A stretch of 64,000 bases of DNA from Mycolicibacterium diernhoferi (lineage in GTDB: Bacteria > Actinomycetota > Actinomycetes > Mycobacteriales > Mycobacteriaceae): positions 434,001 through 498,000 of the forward strand of contig NZ_CP080332.1 in NCBI RefSeq assembly GCF_019456655.1, written 5' to 3'. The position numbers and the translations under genes are program-made. Shown in pieces: positions 55,292 through 63,142 of this stretch (its first letter is position 1; every line of letters begins with the position of its first letter). Under the pieces are notes generated by a model. It saw only the letters and a program-made list of their open reading frames with translations, was not told where the DNA came from and searched no databases.

Positions 55292-56245
55292 ATGGCAAAG
55301 ATCGGATACTTCCTGTCTGCGGAGCAGTTCACTCCCAAGGAGCTCGTCGACCAGGTCAAACGCGCCGAGGGCGCGGGTTTCGACGCGCTGTGGATCTCGG
55401 ATCACTTTCATCCATGGAACGACGCCCAGGGCCAGAGTTCGTTCGTCTGGGGGGTGATCGGGGCGCTGTCGGAGGCCACCTCGCTACCGGTGTCGACCGC
55501 AGTGACCTGCCCGACCATGCGGATCCACCCGGCGATCATCGCCCAGGCCGCGGCGACGGCCGCGGTGCAACTGGACGGCCGGTTCGTCCTCGGCGTGGGC
55601 AGCGGGGAGGCGCTCAACGAGCACATCCTCGGCGACCCGTGGCCCTCGGTCGGGGTCCGGCTGGAAATGCTCGAAGAAGCCATCGATGTCATTCGGCTGC
55701 TGATGCGCGGTGACGAGGTCAGCCACCACGGCGAGCACTACGAGGTGCAGGAGGCGCGCATCTACACCCGGCCCGAACAGCCGCTGCCGATCTACGTGTC
55801 CGGTTTCGGGCCGCAGGCAGCTGAACTGGCGGGCCGCATCGGTGACGGCTACGTGCTGGTCACGCCGGAGACCGAGCTGGTGCAGGCATTTCGGTCCGGC
55901 GGCGGTGCCGACAAGCCGGTGCAGGCCGGGACCAAGGTGTGCTGGGATGCCGACGCCGACACCGCGGTCGACACCGCGCACCGCATCTGGGGGAACCAGG
56001 GGCTGCCCGGCCAAACCGCCCAGATCCTGCCGCGGCCCAAGGATTTCGAGGCACTACAGGCCCTTGTTCCCAAGCAGGACATCGCCGACTCCGTGGCCTG
56101 TGGATCCGATCCGGACCGGCATGCGGCCCAGGTCCGCCAGTACCTCGACGCCGGTGTCGACGAGGTCTACGTCAGTCAGATCGGCCCGGACATGGACGGC
56201 TTCTTCGCCGGCTGGCAGCGTGATGTGTTGCCGCAATTGCGGTAG
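55292..56245 (+). CDS. F420-dependent oxidoreductase, glucose-6-phosphate dehydrogenase-like LLM family
   Basis: A protein of 317 residues of the luciferase-like F420 class. The segment WISDHFHPWND matches the F420-binding region of FGD (VSDHFQPW), including the key His and Trp. GVGSGEALNEHILG and YVSGFGPQAAELAGRIGDG follow. It should transfer hydride between a sugar phosphate-like or other substrate and cofactor F420. The ATG lacks a ribosome site; TAGACC six bases upstream gives a possible leaderless start. An F420-type PPOX protein follows on the same strand. Confidence 0.85.
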   Translation: MAKIGYFLSAEQFTPKELVDQVKRAEGAGFDALWISDHFHPWNDAQGQSSFVWGVIGALSEATSLPVSTAVTCPTMRIHPAIIAQAAATAAVQLDGRFVLGVGSGEALNEHILGDPWPSVGVRLEMLEEAIDVIRLLMRGDEVSHHGEHYEVQEARIYTRPEQPLPIYVSGFGPQAAELAGRIGDGYVLVTPETELVQAFRSGGGADKPVQAGTKVCWDADADTAVDTAHRIWGNQGLPGQTAQILPRPKDFEALQALVPKQDIADSVACGSDPDRHAAQVRQYLDAGVDEVYVSQIGPDMDGFFAGWQRDVLPQLR

Positions 56246-56263
56246 CGCACAACGACTGCGTCC

Positions 56264-56269
56264 TAGGCT
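56264..56269 (+). promoter_or_regulatory. Predicted -10 of the PPOX gene (leaderless)
   Basis: TAGGCT lies six bases before the ATG at 56276, and no ribosome binding site is present. The gene therefore has its own start in addition to any read-through. Confidence 0.5.
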
Positions 56270-56275
56270 GGCAGC

Positions 56276-56698
56276 ATGAGCGAACTCAGCGAAGAGGTCA
56301 TCGCATTCCTGTCCGAGGGCACCCGCACCGGAAAGCTGGCCGTGGTCGCCTCCGACGGGCGGCCGCTGGTCACCCCGGTGTGGTTCATCGTGGACGGCCA
56401 GGACCTGGTGTTCAACACCGACGGACGGTCCGCGAAAGGCCGTGCGCTGAAACGGGATCCACGCGTGGCGATCTGCGTGGACGACCAGCGGCCGCCCTAC
56501 TCGTTCGTCCAGGTGCAGGGCACCGTGACGACGAGCGAGGACCCCGGCGAGCTGCTGCGCACGGCGACCCTGATCGGGGGACGGTACATGGGCGCCGAAC
56601 GTGCCGAGGAGTTCGGCCGGCGCAACGGGGTGCCCGGCGAACTGGTCGTGCGGATACGGCCCACGAAGGTCATCGCCGCCTTCGATCTGGCGGACTGA
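56276..56698 (+). CDS. PPOX-class F420-dependent reductase
   Basis: A protein of 140 residues with the split-barrel pattern of F420-dependent PPOX proteins such as Rv2074 (GKLAVVASDGRPLVTPVWFI, then VFNTDGRSAKGRALKRDPRV and SFVQVQGTVT). These bind F420 and reduce quinones, biliverdin or similar compounds. It follows the FGD-like gene by 30 bases but has its own leaderless-type promoter. It converges with the diguanylate cyclase gene, seven bases away. Confidence 0.84.
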   Translation: MSELSEEVIAFLSEGTRTGKLAVVASDGRPLVTPVWFIVDGQDLVFNTDGRSAKGRALKRDPRVAICVDDQRPPYSFVQVQGTVTTSEDPGELLRTATLIGGRYMGAERAEEFGRRNGVPGELVVRIRPTKVIAAFDLAD

Positions 56699-56705
56699 CC
56701 TGCGG

Positions 56706-57827
56706 CTACGCCTGACGCACGGTGTTCCCGCCGCTGCGCTTGGCCGAGTACATCGCGGTATCGGCGGCGGCGAACAGGTGCGCCACCATGGCATCCCCGT
56801 CCAGTTGACCCGATGTCGCGAGATCGACGTGCGAAACCCCGATGCTGGCGGTCACCCCGTAGGGCATGTCCGCGATCGCATCGCACAGGGTCTGCGCCAG
56901 TTGCAGCGCGGGATCCGGTGTGCTCAGCGCGATGAGGAACTCCTCCCCGCCGGCGCGGCAGAGCGCCGCCGGGGCCGGGCAGTGCGCTCGGAGCAGATCG
57001 GCGACGGCCCGTATGACGCGATCGCCCTCGGCGTGACCGTAGGTGTCGTTGACGCGCTTGAAATCGTCGATATCCGCCAGGATCACCGTCAACTGGGCCG
57101 CGGACCGGTTCGGCTCGGTCAGCATTCGTTGCAGGGCGTGCGAGAAGCTGCGGCGGTTCAGCAATCCGGTCAGCCCGTCCCGCTCCGCGCGGGTCGCGTA
57201 CATGTCCATGGCCTGCGACATGCCGCGTATCGCGACCGGGATGGACAGGTTCAGGAACCAGATGATCCAGAACCCGGCGATGGCGGTGGCCACATCGGTG
57301 TCGTCGGCCAATCGAGCGGTGGCGAAGCCTGCGGTGGTCACCGCGAGTCCGATGTTGAACAGCAGGACGCGGGGGTTGTGGAAGAAGGCGAAGTATCCCC
57401 CGGTGACCAGCAGTGCGGCAGATGCCAGGGCGGCCACCCCGGCCGAGGGTTGCACGACGCCCCAGCCGACGACGAACGCGGAGCCGGCCAACCCCATGGC
57501 CTGCGACTGTCTGCGGGTGGGCCAGCGGGTCAGCCAGAACGCCGTGATCGAGAGGGCGAACGCCGCCGCTGTCGCGCTCACCACCGTCGCCTGGACGGAC
57601 ATGTTGCGCTGGGTGGCCAGGTAGGACAGCGGGACCAGTGCCGAGGAGGAGGCCACCAGCGCCATGATCTGCTGCGCCGGTCGCAGCAAGCCTCGCTGCC
57701 GCAGGAAGGTGGTCATAGATTCGAATTGGTCGGGCGCATTCAGCCAGGTAGCGGCCGTGCTCGGTTCTTTGATCGGAGCCCCCCGGCAAACTATTGGAAC
57801 GATACAGCAATCTGGTGTGGCCCTCAC
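56706..57827 (-). CDS. Membrane-bound diguanylate cyclase (GGDEF protein)
   Basis: A protein of 373 residues. The N terminus has the mycobacterial pattern WLNAPDQFESMTTFL, then about six membrane helices (residues 50-215), then a GGDEF domain with RDGLTGLLNRRSF, the metal site LADIDDFKRVND and the active motif AGGEEF. It should make cyclic di-GMP. The inhibitory I-site (RxxD five residues before the motif) is absent, so product inhibition at that site is unlikely. The start GTG at 57825-57827 has TACGCT six bases upstream and no ribosome site; ATG at 57716 is the alternative but would drop the conserved WLNAPDQF part. Confidence 0.82.
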   Translation of the reverse strand: MRATPDCCIVPIVCRGAPIKEPSTAATWLNAPDQFESMTTFLRQRGLLRPAQQIMALVASSSALVPLSYLATQRNMSVQATVVSATAAAFALSITAFWLTRWPTRRQSQAMGLAGSAFVVGWGVVQPSAGVAALASAALLVTGGYFAFFHNPRVLLFNIGLAVTTAGFATARLADDTDVATAIAGFWIIWFLNLSIPVAIRGMSQAMDMYATRAERDGLTGLLNRRSFSHALQRMLTEPNRSAAQLTVILADIDDFKRVNDTYGHAEGDRVIRAVADLLRAHCPAPAALCRAGGEEFLIALSTPDPALQLAQTLCDAIADMPYGVTASIGVSHVDLATSGQLDGDAMVAHLFAAADTAMYSAKRSGGNTVRQA

Positions 57828-57833
57828 CTTACA

Positions 57834-57839
57834 AGCGTA
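57834..57839 (-). promoter_or_regulatory. Predicted -10 of the diguanylate cyclase gene (leaderless)
   Basis: TACGCT on the minus strand lies six bases before the GTG at 57825-57827, and no ribosome binding site is present. Confidence 0.5.
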
Positions 57840-57946
57840 TTGCCGGGTCCGACAGCACGATTTGGCCCCGGATTCCGGCGCCGGTCGCCCCGTCGAACCG
57901 TCATGACATCGGCACCTTGCGCCAGGTTGGCGAGCTGTCGGCTCCG

Positions 57947-58621
57947 CTACGCGTTCTGAGCCACCGCGGCGATATGCGTCGCGACGGCCCGGGCCACGGC
58001 CAGCGTCGCCGGATCGTCATCGGCCTCGTACCGGTCCGCGGCCGCGTCATACCGGGCGCCGGCGATCGACCCGTGGTCGGCGGCCAGTTCCACGACCTCG
58101 ACCGGCCACCCTTCCTCCAGCAGGGCCGCGGCGAACTCGGTGGACGCCGACGCCGGCACCACGTCGTCGGCGTCACCGATCAGCAGGGTGAACGGGATGC
58201 GGGGCGCCGAGTACGACATGCCGTCGAGGACCGGTCCGCCCGAGAGGGGGTCGTTCGCCATGAACGCCCCGCCCAGGCAGACGGTATGTGCCACAGGCAC
58301 ATCCAGGTCCTGGGCGCGCAAGGCCAGCCCGGCGGCGGCCACCCCGCCGAGTGACCAGCCCACGACCACCAGATCGGCGCCCGCCGTCTTCTGCAGCGCG
58401 AACCGCACCGAGTCCAGCAGGTCGGTGCGGCCGCCGTCGGCGGCATGCGAATCCCAGTCCGCGGCGATGACGCCGATCCCGTGCTCGGCGATCGCCTCGG
58501 CGAGCACCCGCACCGCGGCGCGGGAGTCCGTCTGGGTGCCGTGCCAGAGCAGCACGCTCGGCCGCGACGGTTCACCGAACAGATCGGCGTGGCGTCCCGG
58601 CGCGTACTCGACGGTGTGCAT
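57947..58621 (-). CDS. Alpha/beta-hydrolase, dienelactone hydrolase-like
   Basis: A protein of 224 residues with the alpha/beta-hydrolase core: VLLWHGTQTDSRAAV near the N terminus, the nucleophile elbow VVGWSLGGVAAAG, LLIGDADDVVPAS with the likely acid, and ELAADHGSIAG with the likely His. It should cleave an ester or similar bond, but the substrate is unknown. It starts six bases after the stop of the 81-residue gene on the same strand and probably shares its transcript. Confidence 0.78.
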   Translation of the reverse strand: MHTVEYAPGRHADLFGEPSRPSVLLWHGTQTDSRAAVRVLAEAIAEHGIGVIAADWDSHAADGGRTDLLDSVRFALQKTAGADLVVVGWSLGGVAAAGLALRAQDLDVPVAHTVCLGGAFMANDPLSGGPVLDGMSYSAPRIPFTLLIGDADDVVPASASTEFAAALLEEGWPVEVVELAADHGSIAGARYDAAADRYEADDDPATLAVARAVATHIAAVAQNA

Positions 58622-58627
58622 CGCAGT

Positions 58628-58873
58628 TCAGGGGGCGGCGTGCGGCGTAGGGCTCTGGACGGACTCCCACTTGGACTCCAGAGACCGCTGTACCGGCTGC
58701 CCGGTCGTCATCTGGAGCTGGAAGGTCTCGCCGTCGTCACCTTCGAAGGTGACCAGGAAACCGTCGCCGACAGCGTCCTTGTGGACCACCTTGTAGCCGA
58801 TATCACCGGCGCCACGATCGAGGGCGACGATATCGCCGGGCGTCACTGCGTCGATGGGACTGGTTGTAGACAT
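58628..58873 (-). CDS. Small conserved hypothetical protein, 81 residues
   Basis: A beta-rich small protein (AVTPGDIVALDRGAGDIGY, then GFLVTFEGDDGETFQLQM) with a Pro-rich end. It resembles small OB- or SH3-like domains, but no function can be assigned. TACCGA lies six bases before the ATG at 58871-58873, a near-consensus leaderless arrangement. It lies 46 bases from the end of the rsbP-like gene on the same strand and six bases before the hydrolase. Confidence 0.6.
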   Translation of the reverse strand: MSTTSPIDAVTPGDIVALDRGAGDIGYKVVHKDAVGDGFLVTFEGDDGETFQLQMTTGQPVQRSLESKWESVQSPTPHAAP

Positions 58874-58919
58874 CTGCAGTCGGTAGCCAGATCTGTCCGC
58901 CGGTAAACCTGGCTGCCGG

Positions 58920-60083
58920 TCACCGGCACGATGACGGCACCCCGAACGCGAGTACCGCGACGTCGTCTTCCACCCCGCTACCCAATCGGCCGAGCAGGTC
59001 CCGGATGGCCGCCACGATCTCCGATGCCGACGCCCTCGCGTGGCGGCGGGCGAACTGCAGCAGTGCGCCGGCGTCGTCGTAGCGGTCGGGGCCCGCGCCT
59101 ACTTTGGCTTCGGTCAATCCGTCGGTGTAGAGGACGAAGGTGTCGCCGGGGCCGAGGTGGATGGTGCTGCTGAAGAAATGCGGTCGTTCGATCATGCCGA
59201 CCGCCTGGCCGCCCATGGTGTCGGCGAAATATCCGTCGCCGTCCGCGGTGAGCAGGATCGGGGGCAGGTGGCCGGCGCTGGCGAAATTGACGTCGAACCC
59301 GGTGCCGCGGCGGGTCAGGTTCCCGTAGATGACGGTGCACATCCGATGGGGTGCGATGTTCAACTGTTGGTGCAGCACCGTATTCAGGTTGTCCAGCACC
59401 TGCACCGGGTCGTCGTCGGATACCGCGGCCGAGCGCAGGACGTAGCGGGTCAGACTTGTCACCACCGCGGCGTCCACACCCTTGCCGGCGACGTCCCCGA
59501 GGAAGAATCCCCAGGTGGTCGCCGAGAGCGGAAACAGATCGTAGAAGTCGCCGCCGACATCGTCGGCCGAGGCGGTGTGGTAGTGGTCGGCAGCCTCCAA
59601 ACCCGGCGGTGGGGACAATAAGGGGGGACGCAACGACACGCGCAGCGTGTCGGCGAACGACCGGGCCCGCTCGCGTTCCTGTTCGGCACGGCGGCGTTCC
59701 CCGAGAAGTTCGCGCTCGTAGGCTCGGCGGTCGGCGGCGTCCACCACGGTGATTCGCCAGAGCTCTCCGGACGCCGCTGATACCGCTTTGACGTTGGCGG
59801 TCAGGAATACCGGAAGCAGTGAACCGTCGGCGGCACGCATGTCGACGGTGACCCCGCCGAGCGATCCCGTCATCCGCAGCAGCGGGGCGAAGTGGGTTTC
59901 GAAATGAATACGTCCGCCGGTTGTCAGCAACTCGGCGAGCAGCTTGCCGTGCAACACATCCGGTGCATACCCCAGCCATCGGATCATGGTCGAGTTGGCC
60001 CGCAGAATCCGGCCTTCTCCGGTGAGAAGGAGATGACCGGAGGGCGAGTTCTGCCAGAAATCCTGGTAATCCGGTTCGGTCAT
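58920..60083 (-). CDS. rsbP: PAS domain-PP2C phosphatase, RsbP-like
   Basis: A protein of 387 residues. Residues about 8-120 form a PAS domain (FWQNSPSGHLLLTGEGRILRA, then GSLLPVFLTANVKAV). A charged coiled coil links to a SpoIIE/PP2C phosphatase with all metal-binding aspartates (ADDVGGDFYDLF, FLGDVAGKGVDAAVV, VLYTDGLTEAKV, GVEDDVAVL). RsbP in Bacillus dephosphorylates the anti-anti-sigma factor RsbV to turn on the general stress sigma factor under energy stress, with RsbQ as upstream signal. Here its ATG overlaps the stop of the RsbQ-like gene by four bases. The targets are not encoded in the window. Confidence 0.86.
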   Translation of the reverse strand: MTEPDYQDFWQNSPSGHLLLTGEGRILRANSTMIRWLGYAPDVLHGKLLAELLTTGGRIHFETHFAPLLRMTGSLGGVTVDMRAADGSLLPVFLTANVKAVSAASGELWRITVVDAADRRAYERELLGERRRAEQERERARSFADTLRVSLRPPLLSPPPGLEAADHYHTASADDVGGDFYDLFPLSATTWGFFLGDVAGKGVDAAVVTSLTRYVLRSAAVSDDDPVQVLDNLNTVLHQQLNIAPHRMCTVIYGNLTRRGTGFDVNFASAGHLPPILLTADGDGYFADTMGGQAVGMIERPHFFSSTIHLGPGDTFVLYTDGLTEAKVGAGPDRYDDAGALLQFARRHARASASEIVAAIRDLLGRLGSGVEDDVAVLAFGVPSSCR

Positions 60084-60880
60084 GTCGACAGTGCGAACGC
60101 CGCTATCGCTGCGGCGGTGACATCCGGATCGCTCACGTGCGGGCAGTGACCGATCGCGTCCAGAGTGATCAGCCGGCTGTCGGGGATGTGGTTGTGCACG
60201 TAGGCGCCGACCGTCCGCGGTGCGATGGCGTCGACGGCGCACTCGAGGACCAGGGTGGGCACCGGCACCTTGGCGAGGTCGTGCCGATTGTCGGACAGGA
60301 ACGTCGCCCGGGCGAACACCTTGGCGCAGGCGGGGTCCGTGCGGCAGAAGGTCGCCTCCAATTCGGCGTGCAGGTCGGGGCGGTCCGGATTGCCCATGAT
60401 GACCGGCGCCATGGCATGCGACCAACCGAGATAGTTCGAATCGATCGATTCCAGCAGCTCCTCGATATCGGTCGCGGAGAAGCCGCCGCGGTACCCATCG
60501 TCGTCGATGTAGCGCGGGGACGGCGTCACCATGACGAGCTTGGCGAACCTGTCCGGCTCGGAGATGGCCGCCAGTGCGCCGATCATGGCCGCCACCGAGT
60601 GCCCGACGTAGATCACGTCACGAAGGTCGAGTTCACGCACGATGTCCAGGACGTCGGCGGTGTAGCCGGACAGGGTCGAGTACTTGTCGGCGTCCCACGC
60701 GGCGGGGTCCGCGGCGCCCGATCCGACGTGATCCATCAAGACGATGCGGAACCGGGACGCCAAGCGCTCGACGATGGGGCGCCACAGGTTCTGGTCGCAA
60801 CCGAAGCCGTGGACCAGCAGCAACACCGGAGCCCCCGGTGCGCCCGACACGTTGACGTTGTTCTTGGTCCTGACCCCCAC
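60080..60880 (-). CDS. rsbQ: RsbQ-like alpha/beta-hydrolase, energy-stress signalling
   Basis: A protein of 266 residues aligning with Bacillus RsbQ along most of its length (VHGFGCDQNLWRPIVERL, MDHVGSGAADPAAWD, GYTADVLDIVREL, VIYVGHSVAAMIG, MVTPSPRYIDDDGY, GHCPHVSDPD). The triad is Ser in GHSVA, Asp in LECAVDAIAP and His in GHCPH. The residue two after the serine is Ala where RsbQ has Gly. It is thought to bind or cleave a small hydrophobic signal and then activate RsbP. The start is GTG at 60878-60880 with TATGCT six bases upstream and no ribosome site, so it is leaderless. Coupled to rsbP by a four-base overlap. Confidence 0.87.
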   Translation of the reverse strand: MGVRTKNNVNVSGAPGAPVLLLVHGFGCDQNLWRPIVERLASRFRIVLMDHVGSGAADPAAWDADKYSTLSGYTADVLDIVRELDLRDVIYVGHSVAAMIGALAAISEPDRFAKLVMVTPSPRYIDDDGYRGGFSATDIEELLESIDSNYLGWSHAMAPVIMGNPDRPDLHAELEATFCRTDPACAKVFARATFLSDNRHDLAKVPVPTLVLECAVDAIAPRTVGAYVHNHIPDSRLITLDAIGHCPHVSDPDVTAAAIAAFALST

Positions 60881-60886
60881 GCTTGC

Positions 60887-60892
60887 AGCATA
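60887..60892 (-). promoter_or_regulatory. Predicted -10 of the rsbQ-rsbP operon (leaderless)
   Basis: TATGCT on the minus strand lies exactly six bases before the rsbQ GTG, and no ribosome binding site is present. Confidence 0.55.
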
Positions 60893-60915
60893 GAACCGAC
60901 GGTCGGGCTCCGCGG

Positions 60916-63075
60916 TCAGTCAGCCGCTTGTTGAAACACCGCGACCGAACGGGCGGCGACCTGGCGCGCCGTAGCGGCCGCGACGACATCACCGCCGGCA
61001 TCCGGCTCCGCGGCGGTGTCGATGACGGTTCGCCACCGGGCTCCGAATTCCTCGGGTGGCAGCGTGAATTCGATGGGTTCGTGGTGGGCGTTGAAGCACA
61101 CCACGAACGAGTCGTCGGTGACCCGCTGTCCTCGCGGATCCCGGTCCGGGATGCCGTGGCCGTTCAGGTAGACCGCCACGGACTTGCCGAAACCGGTGTC
61201 CCAGTCCTCGTCGTTCATCTCCGAACCGTCGGGGCGGAACCAGGAGATGTCGGGCACACCGGCGGACCCGCGCTGGCGCACCGGGCGGCCGTTGAAGAAG
61301 CGTCGCCGCCGGAACACCGGATGCTCGGCGCGCAGCGCGGACAGCCGGGAGGTGAAGTCCAGCAGCTCCTTGTCGGCGTTCGCCCAATTCACCCAGGTGA
61401 TCTCGTTGTCCTGGCAGTATCCGTTGTTGTTGCCGCCCTGGGTGCGCCCCAGTTCGTCGCCGTGACAGATCATCGGCACACCTTGGGACAACAGCAGGGT
61501 GGTCAGGAAGTTGCGCTCCTGCTGGGCCCGCAGCGCGAGGATGCTCGGGTCATCTGTCGGGCCCTCGACGCCGCAGTTCCACGACCGGTTGTGGCTTTCG
61601 CCGTCGTTGTTGTCCTCACCGTTGGCCTCATTGTGTTTGTCGTTGTAGGACACCAGGTCCCGCAGGGTGAAGCCGTCATGTGCGATGACGAAGTTGATGG
61701 ACGCGACCGGCCGGCGGGCGGTGTGCTCGTAGAGATCCGCCGATCCGGTCAGCCGGGACGCGAACTCACCGAGGCTGGCCGCCTCCCCCCGCCAGAAGTC
61801 CCGCACGGTGTCGCGGTACTTGCCGTTCCATTCCGTCCACTGCGGCGGGAAGTTGCCGACCTGGTAGCCGCCGGGGCCGACATCCCACGGCTCGGCGATC
61901 AACTTGACCTGACTGACCGTCGGATCCTGTTGGACCAGTTCGAAGAACGTCGAGAGCCGGTCCACATCGTAGAACTCGCGGGCCAGGGTGGAGGCCAGGT
62001 CAAAACGGAACCCGTCGACGTGCATCTCGGTCACCCAATACCGCAACGAGTCCATGATCAGCTGCAGCGAATGCGGATGCCGCACGTTGAAGCTGTTGCC
62101 GGTCCCGGTGTAATCCATGTAATAGCGTTGGTCATCGTCGACCAGCCGGTAATAGGCGCTGTTGTCGATCCCGCGCATCGACAACGTCGGGCCGAGATGG
62201 TTGCCCTCGGCGGTGTGGTTGTAGACCACATCGAGGATCACCTCGATGCCGGCCTCGTGCAGGGTGCGCACCATCGTCTTGAATTCCTGCACCTGACCGC
62301 CGGGTGTGGTGCTGCTGGAGTATTTGGAATCAGGGGCGAAGAAACCGATGGTGTTGTAGCCCCAGTAGTTCGACAGTCCCTTGTCGATCAGGGTGGAATC
62401 GTTCGCGAAGTGGTGCACGGGCATCAGCTCGATGGCCGTCACACCCAGAGATTTGAGGTGGTCGATGATCGCCGGGTGCGCGATCGCGCCGTAGGTGCCG
62501 CGCATCGCGTCCGGGATGTCAGGGTGGGTTTCGGTCAGGCCTTTGACGTGCGCCTCGTAGATCAAGGTGTCGGCGTACTCCCGCTGCGGGGGACGGTCCA
62601 TACCCCAGTCGAAGAACGGGCTGACGACCACCGACTTCGGCATGCTGGCCGCGGAGTCGTCGTCATTGCGGCTGTCGGGATCGCCGAAGTCGTAGCCGAA
62701 CAGCGACTGGTTCCACTGGAAGGTGCCGTCGATGGCCTTGGCGTACGGGTCCAGCAGCAGTTTGTTCGGGTTGCACCGGTGCCCCGCGGCGGGGTCATAC
62801 GGTCCGTGCACCCGGTAGCCGTAGCGCTGACCGGGTTCGATGGAGGGCAGGAATCCGTGCCAGATGAATCCGTCGACCTCTGGAAGCGGGTATCGCGTCT
62901 CGTTGCCGTCGTCGTCGAACAGGCACAGTTCGACGCGTTCGGCGACCTCGCTGAACAAGGCGAAGTTGGTGCCCGACCCGTCGTAGGTCGCGCCGAGTGG
63001 GTAGGCCTTTCCGGGCCACACCTCCTGCTCGAGGGCGGACACCACAGTGGTCGGCGCGTTCGCAGAGTCGGGCAT
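60916..63075 (-). CDS. glgX: Glycogen debranching enzyme (isoamylase type)
   Basis: A protein of 719 residues. An N-terminal carbohydrate-binding domain (YPLGATYDGSGTNFALFSE) precedes the GH13 barrel. The catalytic set is Asp in DGFRFDLAS, Glu in KLIAEPWDVG and Asp in VIAHDGFTLRD, with the early ILDVVYNHTAEG region also intact. It removes alpha-1,6 branches from glycogen or glycogen-derived limit dextrins. ATG at 63073-63075 gives the usual N terminus MPDSANAPTT. There is no ribosome site; TATCCC six bases upstream suggests a leaderless start. It follows the RsbQ operon promoter, 35 bases away, on the same strand. Confidence 0.92.
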   Translation of the reverse strand: MPDSANAPTTVVSALEQEVWPGKAYPLGATYDGSGTNFALFSEVAERVELCLFDDDGNETRYPLPEVDGFIWHGFLPSIEPGQRYGYRVHGPYDPAAGHRCNPNKLLLDPYAKAIDGTFQWNQSLFGYDFGDPDSRNDDDSAASMPKSVVVSPFFDWGMDRPPQREYADTLIYEAHVKGLTETHPDIPDAMRGTYGAIAHPAIIDHLKSLGVTAIELMPVHHFANDSTLIDKGLSNYWGYNTIGFFAPDSKYSSSTTPGGQVQEFKTMVRTLHEAGIEVILDVVYNHTAEGNHLGPTLSMRGIDNSAYYRLVDDDQRYYMDYTGTGNSFNVRHPHSLQLIMDSLRYWVTEMHVDGFRFDLASTLAREFYDVDRLSTFFELVQQDPTVSQVKLIAEPWDVGPGGYQVGNFPPQWTEWNGKYRDTVRDFWRGEAASLGEFASRLTGSADLYEHTARRPVASINFVIAHDGFTLRDLVSYNDKHNEANGEDNNDGESHNRSWNCGVEGPTDDPSILALRAQQERNFLTTLLLSQGVPMICHGDELGRTQGGNNNGYCQDNEITWVNWANADKELLDFTSRLSALRAEHPVFRRRRFFNGRPVRQRGSAGVPDISWFRPDGSEMNDEDWDTGFGKSVAVYLNGHGIPDRDPRGQRVTDDSFVVCFNAHHEPIEFTLPPEEFGARWRTVIDTAAEPDAGGDVVAAATARQVAARSVAVFQQAAD

Positions 63076-63142
63076 GGCGCCGGGATACCCCGCGCGGACG
63101 GTCCTTAGTCTGCGAGTTCGGTCACGTCCACGGGGCGCGCTC

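Noticed and set aside
60883..63108. A 741-codon plus-strand open frame opposite glgX
   Set aside because: It is antisense to intact GH13 motifs and has no recognisable domain.
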